Origin: Streptomyces genisteinicus
Lineage (GTDB): Bacteria; Actinomycetota; Actinomycetes; Streptomycetales; Streptomycetaceae
NCBI RefSeq assembly: GCF_014489615.1
Contig: NZ_CP060825.1
Coordinates: 3,548,501-3,612,500 of the forward strand
Direction of reading: 5' to 3'
DNA: 64,000 nucleotides
Notes under the pieces: generated by a model
The model's input: only the letters and a program-made list of their open reading frames with translations
Databases searched by the model: none
What the model was told of the DNA's origin: nothing
In this document: positions 44,800-53,727 of the stretch, one piece after another
How positions within the stretch are numbered: the stretch's first letter is position 1
How the letters are laid out: each line of letters begins with the position of its first letter
Position numbers and translations under genes: made by a program

Positions 44800-45882
44800 A
44801 TGGGTTCGGTTCGCGTAGCCATCGTCGGCGTGGGCAACTGCGCCGCCTCGCTGGTGCAGGGCGTCGAGTACTACAAGGACGCCGACCCGGCCGGCAAGGT
44901 GCCGGGTCTGATGCACGTCCAGTTCGGCGAGTACCACGTCCGCGACGTCGAGTTCGTCGCCGCCTTCGACGTGGACGCCAAGAAGGTCGGCCTCGACCTG
45001 GCCGACGCCATCGGCGCCAGCGAGAACAACACCATCAAGATCTGCGACGTGCCGTCCACCGGCGTCACCGTGCAGCGCGGCCACACCCTGGACGGCCTGG
45101 GCAAGTACTACCGCCAGACCATCGAGGAGTCCGCCGAGACCCCGGTCGACATCGTCCAGACCCTCAAGGACCGGCAGGTCGACGTCCTGGTCTGCTACCT
45201 GCCCGTGGGCTCCGAGGACGCTGCGAAGTACTACGCGCAGTGCGCCATCGACGCCAAGGTCGCGTTCGTCAACGCCCTCCCGGTCTTCATCGCCGGCACC
45301 AAGGAGTGGGCGGACAAGTTCACCGAGGCCGGTGTCCCGATCGTCGGCGACGACATCAAGTCCCAGGTCGGCGCCACCATCACGCACCGCGTGATGGCGA
45401 AGCTGTTCGAGGACCGCGGTGTCATCCTGGACCGCACCATGCAGCTGAACGTCGGCGGCAACATGGACTTCAAGAACATGCTCGAGCGTGAGCGCCTGGA
45501 GTCCAAGAAGATCTCGAAGACGCAGGCCGTCACCTCGCAGATCCCCGACCGCGAGCTGGGCGAGAAGAACGTCCACATCGGCCCGTCGGACTACGTCGCG
45601 TGGCTCGACGACCGCAAGTGGGCGTACGTGCGCCTCGAGGGCCGCGCCTTCGGCGACGTCCCGCTGAACCTGGAGTACAAGCTCGAGGTCTGGGACTCCC
45701 CGAACTCCGCGGGTGTCATCATCGACGCCGTGCGCGCGGCGAAGATCGCCAAGGACCGTGGCGTCGGCGGCCCGATCCTCTCGGCCTCCTCGTACTTCAT
45801 GAAGTCCCCGCCGGTGCAGTACTTCGACGACGAGGCTCGTGAGAACGTCGAGAAGTTCATCAAGGGCGAGGTGGAGAGCTAA
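44800..45882 (+). CDS. ino1: inositol-3-phosphate synthase
   Basis: A 360-residue NAD-dependent enzyme converting glucose 6-phosphate to inositol 3-phosphate, the precursor of phosphatidylinositol and of the actinobacterial thiol mycothiol. The Rossmann motif VRVAIVGVGNCAASLVQG starts the protein; the second domain has GDDIKSQVGATITHRV and LQLNVGGN-like TMQLNVGGNMDFKN. ATG at 44800 with GGGAG upstream. It follows padR by 59 bp and is closed by a strong terminator. Confidence 0.97.
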   Translation: MGSVRVAIVGVGNCAASLVQGVEYYKDADPAGKVPGLMHVQFGEYHVRDVEFVAAFDVDAKKVGLDLADAIGASENNTIKICDVPSTGVTVQRGHTLDGLGKYYRQTIEESAETPVDIVQTLKDRQVDVLVCYLPVGSEDAAKYYAQCAIDAKVAFVNALPVFIAGTKEWADKFTEAGVPIVGDDIKSQVGATITHRVMAKLFEDRGVILDRTMQLNVGGNMDFKNMLERERLESKKISKTQAVTSQIPDRELGEKNVHIGPSDYVAWLDDRKWAYVRLEGRAFGDVPLNLEYKLEVWDSPNSAGVIIDAVRAAKIAKDRGVGGPILSASSYFMKSPPVQYFDDEARENVEKFIKGEVES

Positions 45883-45903
45883 GCGCTCCGTCCCACCGCT
45901 CAT

Positions 45904-45944
45904 CGAGGAGGGTCCCCGGGTCACTGCCCCGGGGACCCTCCTCG
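45904..45944. terminator. strong terminator after ino1
   Basis: CGAGGAGGGTCCCCGGG pairs exactly with CCCGGGGACCCTCCTCG, a 17-bp stem with a 7-nt loop, 22 bp beyond the ino1 stop. Confidence 0.9.
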
Positions 45945-45962
45945 TATGTGAGGCTTGCTCGC

Positions 45963-47234
45963 ATGTCCGCCGTGGGTGATCTGCGCGTCCTTCTGCGCCT
46001 GACGAACTTCCGCCGGCTTCTGGCGGTCCGACTGCTGTCCCAGTCGGCCGACGGCGTCTTCCAGGTCGCCCTCGCCACCTACGTGGTCTTCTCGCCGGAA
46101 CGCCAGACCTCTCCCGCGGCCATCGCCTCCGCCATGGCCGTCCTTCTGCTGCCCTACTCCGTCGTCGGGCCCTTCGCCGGCGTCCTGCTGGACCGCTGGC
46201 GGCGGCGCCAGGTGCTGCTCCACGGAAACCTCCTCCGGGCGGCACTCGCCTGCTGCACCGCGCTCCTCATCCTGCTGTCCGTGCCCGACTGGCTCTTCTA
46301 CGCCTCCGCGCTCACGGTCACCGGGGTCAACCGCTTCGTCCTGGCAGGACTGTCCGCCTCGCTGCCGCGCGTCGTCGACTCCGAACAACTCGTCGTGGCC
46401 AACTCGCTGTCGCCGACCGCCGGCACCCTGGCCGCGACCGCGGGCGGCGGGCTGGCCTTCGTGGTGCGTCTCCTCGTCTCGGAGTCCGACGCCGCGGTGG
46501 TTCTTCTGGCGGCGCTCCTCTACCTCTCCTCCGCGCTCATGAGCCTGCGGATGAGCCGCGCTCTGCTCGGCCCCGACCCGGACGTGCTCCAGCCCCGCCT
46601 CGTCGCAGCCCTGGTGTCCACCGCCCGCGGGCTCCTGGACGGCCTGCGCCATCTGAAGGACCGGCCGCAGGCCGCTCACGCACTCGCCGCCATGACGCTG
46701 CTCCGTTTCTGCTACGGCGCCCTCACGGTCATGGTCCTCATGCTCTGCCGGTACGCCTGGTCCGAGACGGACTCCGACGGCCTGGCGCTGCTCGGCCTCG
46801 CCCTCGGCATCTCGGGTGCCGGCTTCTTCGCCGCGGCCGTCCTCTCCCCCTGGGCGGTGGAGCGGTTCGGCCGCTACGGATGGATGGCGGTCTGCGCGGG
46901 AACCGCCGCGGTCATGGAACCCGCACTGGCGCTCCCCTTCGCTCCCGCTCCGATGCTGGCCGCCGCGTTCCTCCTGGGACTGGTCACCCAGGGAGCGAAG
47001 ATCGCCACGGACACCGTCGTCCAGACATCGGTGGACGACGCCTACCGGGGCCGGGTCTTCGCGCTCTACGACATGCTCTTCAACATCGCGTTCGTCGGAG
47101 CGGCGGGCATCGCGGCCCTGATGCTGCCGCCCGACGGCCGCTCGGTGCCCCTGGTGGTGATGGTGGCGGTCATCTACGCCACCGTGTGCGGGACGCTCCT
47201 CCGGTGGCGCCACGGAAGGGCCACGGCCCACTGA
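45963..47234 (+). CDS. MFS transporter
   Basis: A 423-residue, 12-helix major facilitator of the MDR-like group. The motif GPFAGVLLDRWRRRQVLLHGNLLRA lies between helices 2 and 3. Substrate unknown. ATG at 45963 is chosen because the sequence then runs MSAVGDLRVLLRLTNFRRLL, a typical cytoplasmic start; GTG at 45948 is possible. It follows ino1 only 80 bp away but a strong terminator separates them, so it has its own promoter. It faces pcnA across two parS-bearing hairpins. Confidence 0.87.
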   Translation: MSAVGDLRVLLRLTNFRRLLAVRLLSQSADGVFQVALATYVVFSPERQTSPAAIASAMAVLLLPYSVVGPFAGVLLDRWRRRQVLLHGNLLRAALACCTALLILLSVPDWLFYASALTVTGVNRFVLAGLSASLPRVVDSEQLVVANSLSPTAGTLAATAGGGLAFVVRLLVSESDAAVVLLAALLYLSSALMSLRMSRALLGPDPDVLQPRLVAALVSTARGLLDGLRHLKDRPQAAHALAAMTLLRFCYGALTVMVLMLCRYAWSETDSDGLALLGLALGISGAGFFAAAVLSPWAVERFGRYGWMAVCAGTAAVMEPALALPFAPAPMLAAAFLLGLVTQGAKIATDTVVQTSVDDAYRGRVFALYDMLFNIAFVGAAGIAALMLPPDGRSVPLVVMVAVIYATVCGTLLRWRHGRATAH

Positions 47235-47237
47235 CGC

Positions 47238-47273
47238 CGGGAGGTCGTGTTTCACGTGAAACACGACCTCCCG
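47238..47273. terminator. 36-nt palindrome with parS in its centre
   Basis: A completely symmetric palindrome whose centre is the parS site; it extends CGGGAGGTCGT outward on the left. It lies just beyond the MFS stop, so it is probably a terminator as well as a ParB site. Confidence 0.7.
47249..47262. other. parS centromere site (in hairpin)
   Basis: Exact GTTTCACGTGAAAC at the centre of the 36-nt palindrome 47238-47273. Confidence 0.94.
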
Positions 47274-47278
47274 CAGAG

Positions 47279-47318
47279 CGGTGGGTGCGATGTTTCACGT
47301 GAAACATCGCACCCACCG
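47279..47318. terminator. 40-nt palindrome with parS in its centre
   Basis: Perfectly symmetric, with GTGGGTGCGAT and its complement flanking parS. It lies just beyond the pcnA stop and would end that minus-strand transcript. Confidence 0.7.
47292..47305. other. parS centromere site (in hairpin)
   Basis: Exact GTTTCACGTGAAAC at the centre of the 40-nt palindrome 47279-47318. Confidence 0.94.
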
Positions 47319-47337
47319 ACTCTCCCCGAGCCGGGGT

Positions 47338-48804
47338 TCAGCGCTGCGCGGCCCACCACTCCTTCAGCGCCGCGACCGCCGCGTCACGCTCCATGGGGCC
47401 GTTCTCCAGCCTGAGGTCGAGAAGGAACGCATACGCCTTGCCGATCAGGGGTCCGGGGCCGATCCCGAGGACCTGCTGGATCTCGTTGCCGTCGAGGTCG
47501 GGCCGGATGGAGTCGAGCTCCTCCTGCTCCTGGAGCTGGGCGATGCGGTCCTCCAGGCCGTCGTAGGCACGGGAGAGCGCGGCCGCCTTGCGCTTGTTCC
47601 GCGTGGTGCAGTCCGACCGGGTCAGCTTGTGCAGACGGTCGAGCAGCGGCCCGCCGTCCCGCACGTACCGGCGGACAGCGGAGTCGGTCCACTCGCCCGT
47701 ACCGTACCCGTGGAACCGCAGATGCAGCTCGACCAGCCGCGACACGTCCTTGACCATGTCGTTGGAGTACTTGAGGGCCGTCATCCGCTTCTTCGTCATC
47801 TTCGCTCCCACCACCTCGTGGTGGTGGAAGGAGACCCGGCCGTCCTTCTCGAAGCGGCGCGTCCGCGGCTTGCCGATGTCGTGCAGGAGAGCGGCCAGAC
47901 GCAGCACCAGGTCAGGGCCGTCCTGCTCCAGGTCGATGGCCTGGTCGAGCACGGTGAGTGAGTGCTCGTACACGTCCTTGTGCCGGTGGTGCTCGTCGCT
48001 TTCCAGGCGAAGCGCCGGAAGTTCGGGCAGAACGTGCGCGGCCAGCCCGGTGTCGACCAGCAGCGCCAGCCCCTTGCGGGGATGTGCGGCCAGCAGCAGC
48101 TTGTTCAGCTCGTCCCGCACCCGCTCGGCGGAGACGATCTCGATGCGCGCGGCCATGGAGGTCATGGCCTCCACCACCTCCGGCGCGACCTCGAAGTCCA
48201 GCTGCGCGGCGAAGCGGGCCGCCCGCATCATCCGCAGCGGGTCGTCGGAGAAGGACTCCTCGGGCGTGCCCGGCGTCCGCAGAACCCGTGCGGCGAGGTC
48301 TTCGAGGCCGCCGTGCGGGTCGATGAACTCCTTCTCCGGGAGGGCCACGGCCATGGCGTTCACCGTGAAGTCGCGCCGGACGAGGTCGTCCTCGATGGAG
48401 TCGCCGTAGGAGACCTCGGGCTTGCGGGACGTCCTGTCGTACGCCTCCGAACGGTAGGTCGTGACCTCGATCTCGAACCGCTGGACGTCGTCCCCGACCC
48501 GGCCCTCCTTCTGCGCCCCGACCGTTCCGAAGGCGATACCGACGTCCCAGACGGAGTCGGCCCACGGTCGGATGATCTTCAACACGTCCTCGGGCCGGGC
48601 GTCCGTGGTGAAGTCCAGATCGTTCCCGAGCCGCCCGAGCAGCGCATCGCGCACCGATCCGCCGACCAGGGCGAGACGGAAACCGGCATCCTGGAAACGT
48701 CGGGCGAGATCGTCGGCCACCGGTGAGACCCGCAGGAGTTCGCTCACCGCGCGGCGCTGCACCTGGCTCAGGGCTGTGGGGCTGTCTTCATTGGCGTTCG
48801 GCAC
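47338..48804 (-). CDS. pcnA: CCA-adding tRNA nucleotidyltransferase
   Basis: A 488-residue class II nucleotidyltransferase that builds or repairs the 3'-CCA of tRNAs. The catalytic motif is LVGGSVRDALLGRLGNDLDFTTDA, with the two metal-binding Asp residues, followed by RRDFTVNAMAV and an HD domain (LAALLHDIGKPRTRR) that may give phosphohydrolase activity. GTG at 48804 has no clear ribosome site. Equivalent to M. tuberculosis Rv3907c; some annotations call it pcnB. It is divergent from the DUF6049 gene. Confidence 0.95.
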   Translation of the reverse strand: MPNANEDSPTALSQVQRRAVSELLRVSPVADDLARRFQDAGFRLALVGGSVRDALLGRLGNDLDFTTDARPEDVLKIIRPWADSVWDVGIAFGTVGAQKEGRVGDDVQRFEIEVTTYRSEAYDRTSRKPEVSYGDSIEDDLVRRDFTVNAMAVALPEKEFIDPHGGLEDLAARVLRTPGTPEESFSDDPLRMMRAARFAAQLDFEVAPEVVEAMTSMAARIEIVSAERVRDELNKLLLAAHPRKGLALLVDTGLAAHVLPELPALRLESDEHHRHKDVYEHSLTVLDQAIDLEQDGPDLVLRLAALLHDIGKPRTRRFEKDGRVSFHHHEVVGAKMTKKRMTALKYSNDMVKDVSRLVELHLRFHGYGTGEWTDSAVRRYVRDGGPLLDRLHKLTRSDCTTRNKRKAAALSRAYDGLEDRIAQLQEQEELDSIRPDLDGNEIQQVLGIGPGPLIGKAYAFLLDLRLENGPMERDAAVAALKEWWAAQR

Positions 48805-49014
48805 AGCTGAAAAGGGTACGTGCCCCGGCCGGCCGAAGCAGTCGGGTTACCTCCGGCTCCCGGGGCCGTACCTCACGGGTTCGTCACGATCTCCCTGTGG
48901 CGATCTTGTGGAGCAGACTGCGGCACTTCGACACAGCGGGTCTCGTTACCATGCGTGGACGCAAGGACCAGAGAACCACCAAGGGCAAGCAGACGACGAG
49001 GGACGGGCGAGCGC

Positions 49015-51390
49015 GTGGCCGAGGCGGCAGACACCCAGGGGATGCGCACTCCTCCGGCCCGCCGGTGGCTGCGGCGCACAGCCTCCGTGATCGTGGGGCT
49101 ACCGCTCGTGGCCGGTCTGCTGGGCGGACCCGGCGCTCCGGGAGCCGCCGCGGCCGAGGACGCCACCGGCAGCAGCACCGTGGACGTGTCCTTGAACACC
49201 ATGACGCCGGCCTCCCCCGGTGAGAAGGACACGATCAGGATCACGGGCACCGTGGTCAACCGCGGGAAGCAGCCGATCACCGACGCCCAGGTCGATCTCC
49301 GCGTCGGACAGCAGCTCACCGGCCGCACCGCCATCGACCGCGCCGCCGAGCGGGTGGCGGACGGCAGGTCCTTCGATCCGATCCTCGACGGGTCGCGGAT
49401 CGACGACAAGTACGCGGTGGAGATCCCGCGGCTGGCCTCAGGCGTCAGCCACGACTTCTCGCTCTCCGTACCGGCCGGCCAGCTCGATCTCGACGAGGAC
49501 GGTGGCGTCTACCAGCTCGGGGTGTCGCTCACGGGCCAGACCGAGGCCCTGCGCTTCGACCAGGTGCTGGGCATCGAGCGGACCTTCCTGCCCTGGCAGC
49601 CCGAGGCGACCGAGAAGCGGACCCAGCTCACCTATCTCTGGCCGCTGATCTCGACCACCCACCTCACCTCGGAAACCGGCTCCGACGAGCAGCAGACCCC
49701 GGTCTTCGAGGACGAGTCACTGGTCGCCGAGCTGGCACCCGGCGGACGCCTCGAGCAGATGGTCTCGCTCGGCGCGCAGCTCCCCGTGACCTGGGTCGTC
49801 GACCCTGATCTGCTCGCCACCGTCGATGCCATGGCCGAGGGGTACGTCGTCCGGCAGGGCGACACCACCGTCCCCGGCGGCGAGAAGAACCGGAAGATCG
49901 CCCAGGAGTGGCTCAACGAGCTCGGAAAGGCGGTGCAGGGCCGCACGGTGGTGGCGCTGCCCTTCGCCGACCCGGACCTCGCCTCCCTGGCCCACCGCGG
50001 CAAGGCCGTGTCCGGCTCGCTCAGCCACCTGAGGCCCGCGACCGAGGTGGCCGGCACGACCGTGGAGTCGACGCTCCTCACGACGCCCTCGGTCGACTTC
50101 GCCTGGCCCGTCGACGGCGCCGTCGACTCCGCCATCGTCGACGTGGCCACGTCCGCGGGCGCAGACAACATCATCGCCCGCAGCGACAGCATCGGGGACG
50201 ACCTGGCGTACACCCCGACGGCCGCGCGGCCCATCGGAGGCGGCACCACCGCGGTGGTCGCCGACTCACGGCTGTCGAAGGCCTTCGGCGGCGACATGAC
50301 CCGGGCGGACGACTCGTCGCTCGCCGTACAGACCTTCCTCGCCCAGACGCTCGCCCTGACCCGCCAGGACCAGGAGAAGCAGCGCAGCATCGTCGTCGCC
50401 CCACAGCGCATGCCCACGGCCGCCCAGGCGCAGACCATGGCGCGCGCCCTGCAGGCGCTCGACGGGAAGCGCTGGACCCAGCCGCTCGACCTGCCGGCCG
50501 CCGCCGAGGCGAAGCCCGACGCGGAGGCCAACACCCGGGTGCCCCGTGCCTCCGAGTACCCGGCACGGCTGCGCAAGCAGGAGATGCCCGTCGCGGCGTT
50601 CCGCGAGATCAGCGGCACCCAGAAGAAGCTCGACATGTTCGAGGGGATCCTCACGCAGGCGGATCGCGTGAGCACCCCCTTCGGCCGGGCGATCGACCGC
50701 CAGCTGTCGACCTCCTGGCGGGGGAACCCCCAGGGCGCCCAGCAGTACCGCAGCGGGGTGCAGACCAACCTCAAGAACCTCAGCGAAGAGGTCCAGCTGA
50801 TCCAGAAGTCGGACGTGACGCTCTCCGGCCGCAGCGCGATGATCCCCGTCACCGTGCAGAACCAGCTCGTCCAGGGCGTGGACGACCTGGTCCTGCGACT
50901 CACCTCACAGAGCCCCACCCGGCTCGGCCTCGACGACAAGGCCATCGCGGAGCAGCCGGTACGGGTCGGCGGCGGGCACAGCCAGACGGTGAAGTTCCCC
51001 GCCACGGCCAACGCCAACGGCCAGGTCCAGATGACGGCCCAGCTGTTCACCAGGGACGGAACCCCCTACGGCGAGTCGATGGCCTTCACCGTGAAGGTCT
51101 CGGAGATCACCCCCCAGGTGATGCTCGTCATCGCCGGCGGTGTACTGCTCCTCGTCCTCGCGGGTATCAGGATGTACACCCAGCGCCGTCGCGCGGCCGC
51201 GCTGGAGGCGGCGGAATCCGCCTCGGAGCCGCTGGAGAGGACCGCGGGGACGACACCCGGCGCCGGGACCGGCGAAGATGTCCCGGAGGCCGGAGACGGC
51301 CCGGATCCCGGGCAGGCGAGTGACCTGTCACCTGACACCCGACCGGAAAGCGCCGACCCGTCCGGCGCTGGTGAGAAAGTGGACCGTTGA
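49015..51390 (+). CDS. DUF6049 secreted/anchored protein
   Basis: About 791 residues. A signal sequence (RRWLRRTASVIVGLPLVAGLLGGPG, cleaved after GAAAAE or similar) is followed by a large extracellular region with beta-sandwich-like segments, then one C-terminal helix (MLVIAGGVLLLVLAGI) and a charged, Pro/Ser-rich cytoplasmic tail. Function unknown. It lies 45 bp before murJ in the same direction, an order conserved in actinobacteria, suggesting a role linked to lipid II export or cell-wall sensing. GTG at 49015 is listed; ATG at 49042 is possible. Confidence 0.8.
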   Translation: MAEAADTQGMRTPPARRWLRRTASVIVGLPLVAGLLGGPGAPGAAAAEDATGSSTVDVSLNTMTPASPGEKDTIRITGTVVNRGKQPITDAQVDLRVGQQLTGRTAIDRAAERVADGRSFDPILDGSRIDDKYAVEIPRLASGVSHDFSLSVPAGQLDLDEDGGVYQLGVSLTGQTEALRFDQVLGIERTFLPWQPEATEKRTQLTYLWPLISTTHLTSETGSDEQQTPVFEDESLVAELAPGGRLEQMVSLGAQLPVTWVVDPDLLATVDAMAEGYVVRQGDTTVPGGEKNRKIAQEWLNELGKAVQGRTVVALPFADPDLASLAHRGKAVSGSLSHLRPATEVAGTTVESTLLTTPSVDFAWPVDGAVDSAIVDVATSAGADNIIARSDSIGDDLAYTPTAARPIGGGTTAVVADSRLSKAFGGDMTRADDSSLAVQTFLAQTLALTRQDQEKQRSIVVAPQRMPTAAQAQTMARALQALDGKRWTQPLDLPAAAEAKPDAEANTRVPRASEYPARLRKQEMPVAAFREISGTQKKLDMFEGILTQADRVSTPFGRAIDRQLSTSWRGNPQGAQQYRSGVQTNLKNLSEEVQLIQKSDVTLSGRSAMIPVTVQNQLVQGVDDLVLRLTSQSPTRLGLDDKAIAEQPVRVGGGHSQTVKFPATANANGQVQMTAQLFTRDGTPYGESMAFTVKVSEITPQVMLVIAGGVLLLVLAGIRMYTQRRRAAALEAAESASEPLERTAGTTPGAGTGEDVPEAGDGPDPGQASDLSPDTRPESADPSGAGEKVDR

Positions 51391-51435
51391 GCGATGTCGT
51401 GGCCGGTCGGCCGGGGACGATGAGGTGGGGTAGTC

Positions 51436-53607
51436 ATGAACGCGCCGTATGACGGTGACCGCGGTCAGGGCGCGGGCGGAAACCCGTCCGGCCACGGCAC
51501 GCCTCAGCAGCCTCCCCACGATCCCTACGCTCCGCAGGACGCGTACGCGCAGGACCCCTATCTCCAGGACGCGTACACCCCCGATCCCTACGCGGCCCAG
51601 GACCTCTCCGCCCAGGACCCGGTGTCGGAGGCCCTCTACGACCGGTCGGCCCACCCGCCGCCGGCCCCGGGCAGCTACGAGCCGCAGAACCCGCTCTACC
51701 AGCAGCCCCCCGCGTCGCCGTACGCGCCGGACCCCCGGGTCTGGGCGCAGACGCCCCCGCCCGAGCCGGACGGCCCCTCGCGCCACCTGCCCTACGGGGA
51801 CGACGCGCGGACCACCCAGTTCACCGGTGTCGACGACCTGGTGACCCGGGCGGGGGAGCAGCGGCCGGAGCCCGACGCCTTCGCACACCTCTTCCGGGAC
51901 CAGCAGGCCGCCGGCGTCCCCGCGCCCGCCCCCGAGCCGGACCCGGTGGCCCCCGCGCCCGCGCCCAAGAAGCCCGCCGGGCGCGCCTCAGGGCTGCTGA
52001 AGTCCAGCGCGGTGATGGCGGCGGGAACCCTGGTCTCCCGCCTCACCGGCTTCGTGCGCAGCCTGGTGATCACGGCCGCGCTCGGCGCCGCGCTCCTCGG
52101 TGACACCTTCACCGTCGCCTACACCCTGCCGACCATGATCTACATCCTCACCGTCGGCGGTGGCCTCAACTCGGTCTTCGTCCCGCAGCTCGTCCGAGCG
52201 ATGAAGAACGACGAGGACGGCGGCGAGGCGTTCGCCAACCGGCTGCTGACCCTGGTGATGGTGGCGCTGGGCGCCATCGTCGCCGTCGCCGTCTTCGCGG
52301 CGCCCCTGCTCGTCCAGCTGATGTCGGACACGATCGCGAGCGATCCGGCGGCCAACAACGTGGCCGTCACCTTCGCCCGCTACTGCCTGCCCACCATCTT
52401 CTTCATGGGCATCCACGTGGTCATGGGCCAGATCCTCAACGCCCGGGGCAAGTTCGGCGCGATGATGTGGACGCCGGTCCTCAACAACATCGTCATGATC
52501 ACCACGTTCGGCCTCTTCATCTGGGTGTACGGCACCTCCGCCGAGTCCCAGATGGGTGTCCAGACGATCCCGCCGGAGGGCGTGCGCCTCCTCGGCATCG
52601 GCACCCTTCTCGGCCTGGTCGTCCAGGCCCTGGCGATGATCCCGTACCTGCGGGAGACCGGTTTCCGCTTCCGTCCCCGTTTCGACTGGAAGGGCCACGG
52701 CCTCGGCAAGACGGTCAAGCTGGCCAAGTGGACCGTGCTGTTCGTCCTCGCCAACCAGGCCGGCGTCCTCGTCGTCACCCAGCTCGCCACCGCGGCGGGC
52801 GAGGCCTCCGGCAAGCAGGGCGCCGGCTTCATCGCCTACACCAACGCCCAGCTGATCTGGGGCATGCCGCAGGCCATCATCACCGTCTCGGTGATGGCCG
52901 CCCTGCTCCCGCGACTCTCCCGCGCGGCCCACGACGGCGACCCCGGTGCGGTGCGCGACGACATCTCCCAGGGCCTGCGCAACTCCGCGGTGGCGATCGT
53001 GCCCGTCTCCTTCGCCTTCCTGGCGCTCGGGGTTCCGATGTCCACGCTGCTCTTCGCCTCCAGCGGCCACCAGGCCGCACAGGGCATGGGCTTCATCCTG
53101 ATGGCCTTCGGCCTCGGCCTGATCCCGTACTCCGTCCAGTACGTCGTCCTGCGCGGTTTCTACGCCTACGAGGACACCCGGACGCCCTTCTACAACACGG
53201 TGATCGTCGCGGCGGTCAACGCGGGAGCCTCCGCTCTCTGTTACGCGCTGCTCCCCGCCCAGTGGGCGGTCGTGGGCATGGGCGCCTCCTACGGCCTCGC
53301 CTACGCGGTCGGCGTGGGCGTCGCATGGCGCCGGCTCAAGAAGCGCCTCGGCGGCGACCTGGACGGTTCCCATGTGACGCGGACCTACGCCCGGCTGTCG
53401 ATGGCCTCGGTGCCCGCTGCGCTCGCGGGCGGGGCGGTGGCCTACGGGCTCACCTCCCTGCTCGGCAGTGGAGCCGGCGGGTCGCTGGTCGCGCTGGTCA
53501 TCGGTGGAATCGTTCTGCTGGGCGTCTTCTTCGTCGCGGCGAAGAAGATGCGCATCGCGGAGCTCAACGCCCTGGTCGGGATGGTCCGGGGGCGTCTCGG
53601 ACGGTAG
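51436..53607 (+). CDS. murJ: MurJ lipid II flippase
   Basis: A 723-residue MOP-superfamily protein that flips lipid II across the membrane for peptidoglycan synthesis. A long proline/tyrosine/glutamine-rich cytoplasmic tail (about 185 residues, PYAPQDAYAQDPY-type) precedes 14 or so helices, beginning SSAVMAAGTLVSRLTGFVRSLVITAALG. The MurJ-typical NSVFVPQLVRAMKND follows. ATG at 51436 after GAGGTGGGG. In mycobacteria the MurJ homologue carries an intracellular pseudokinase domain on the same chain; here that domain is encoded by the next gene. Confidence 0.95.
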   Translation: MNAPYDGDRGQGAGGNPSGHGTPQQPPHDPYAPQDAYAQDPYLQDAYTPDPYAAQDLSAQDPVSEALYDRSAHPPPAPGSYEPQNPLYQQPPASPYAPDPRVWAQTPPPEPDGPSRHLPYGDDARTTQFTGVDDLVTRAGEQRPEPDAFAHLFRDQQAAGVPAPAPEPDPVAPAPAPKKPAGRASGLLKSSAVMAAGTLVSRLTGFVRSLVITAALGAALLGDTFTVAYTLPTMIYILTVGGGLNSVFVPQLVRAMKNDEDGGEAFANRLLTLVMVALGAIVAVAVFAAPLLVQLMSDTIASDPAANNVAVTFARYCLPTIFFMGIHVVMGQILNARGKFGAMMWTPVLNNIVMITTFGLFIWVYGTSAESQMGVQTIPPEGVRLLGIGTLLGLVVQALAMIPYLRETGFRFRPRFDWKGHGLGKTVKLAKWTVLFVLANQAGVLVVTQLATAAGEASGKQGAGFIAYTNAQLIWGMPQAIITVSVMAALLPRLSRAAHDGDPGAVRDDISQGLRNSAVAIVPVSFAFLALGVPMSTLLFASSGHQAAQGMGFILMAFGLGLIPYSVQYVVLRGFYAYEDTRTPFYNTVIVAAVNAGASALCYALLPAQWAVVGMGASYGLAYAVGVGVAWRRLKKRLGGDLDGSHVTRTYARLSMASVPAALAGGAVAYGLTSLLGSGAGGSLVALVIGGIVLLGVFFVAAKKMRIAELNALVGMVRGRLGR

Positions 53608-53727
53608 GACGGTCCGGTCCTGGCACAACCATCGTCGGACGCCGTGTGTCGTGCATAGCGTCCGACTGTGGGCACAATTGGCATGGCGTGTGAGTACGGC
53701 GCAATGGATGGGGAGGCAGGAACGACG

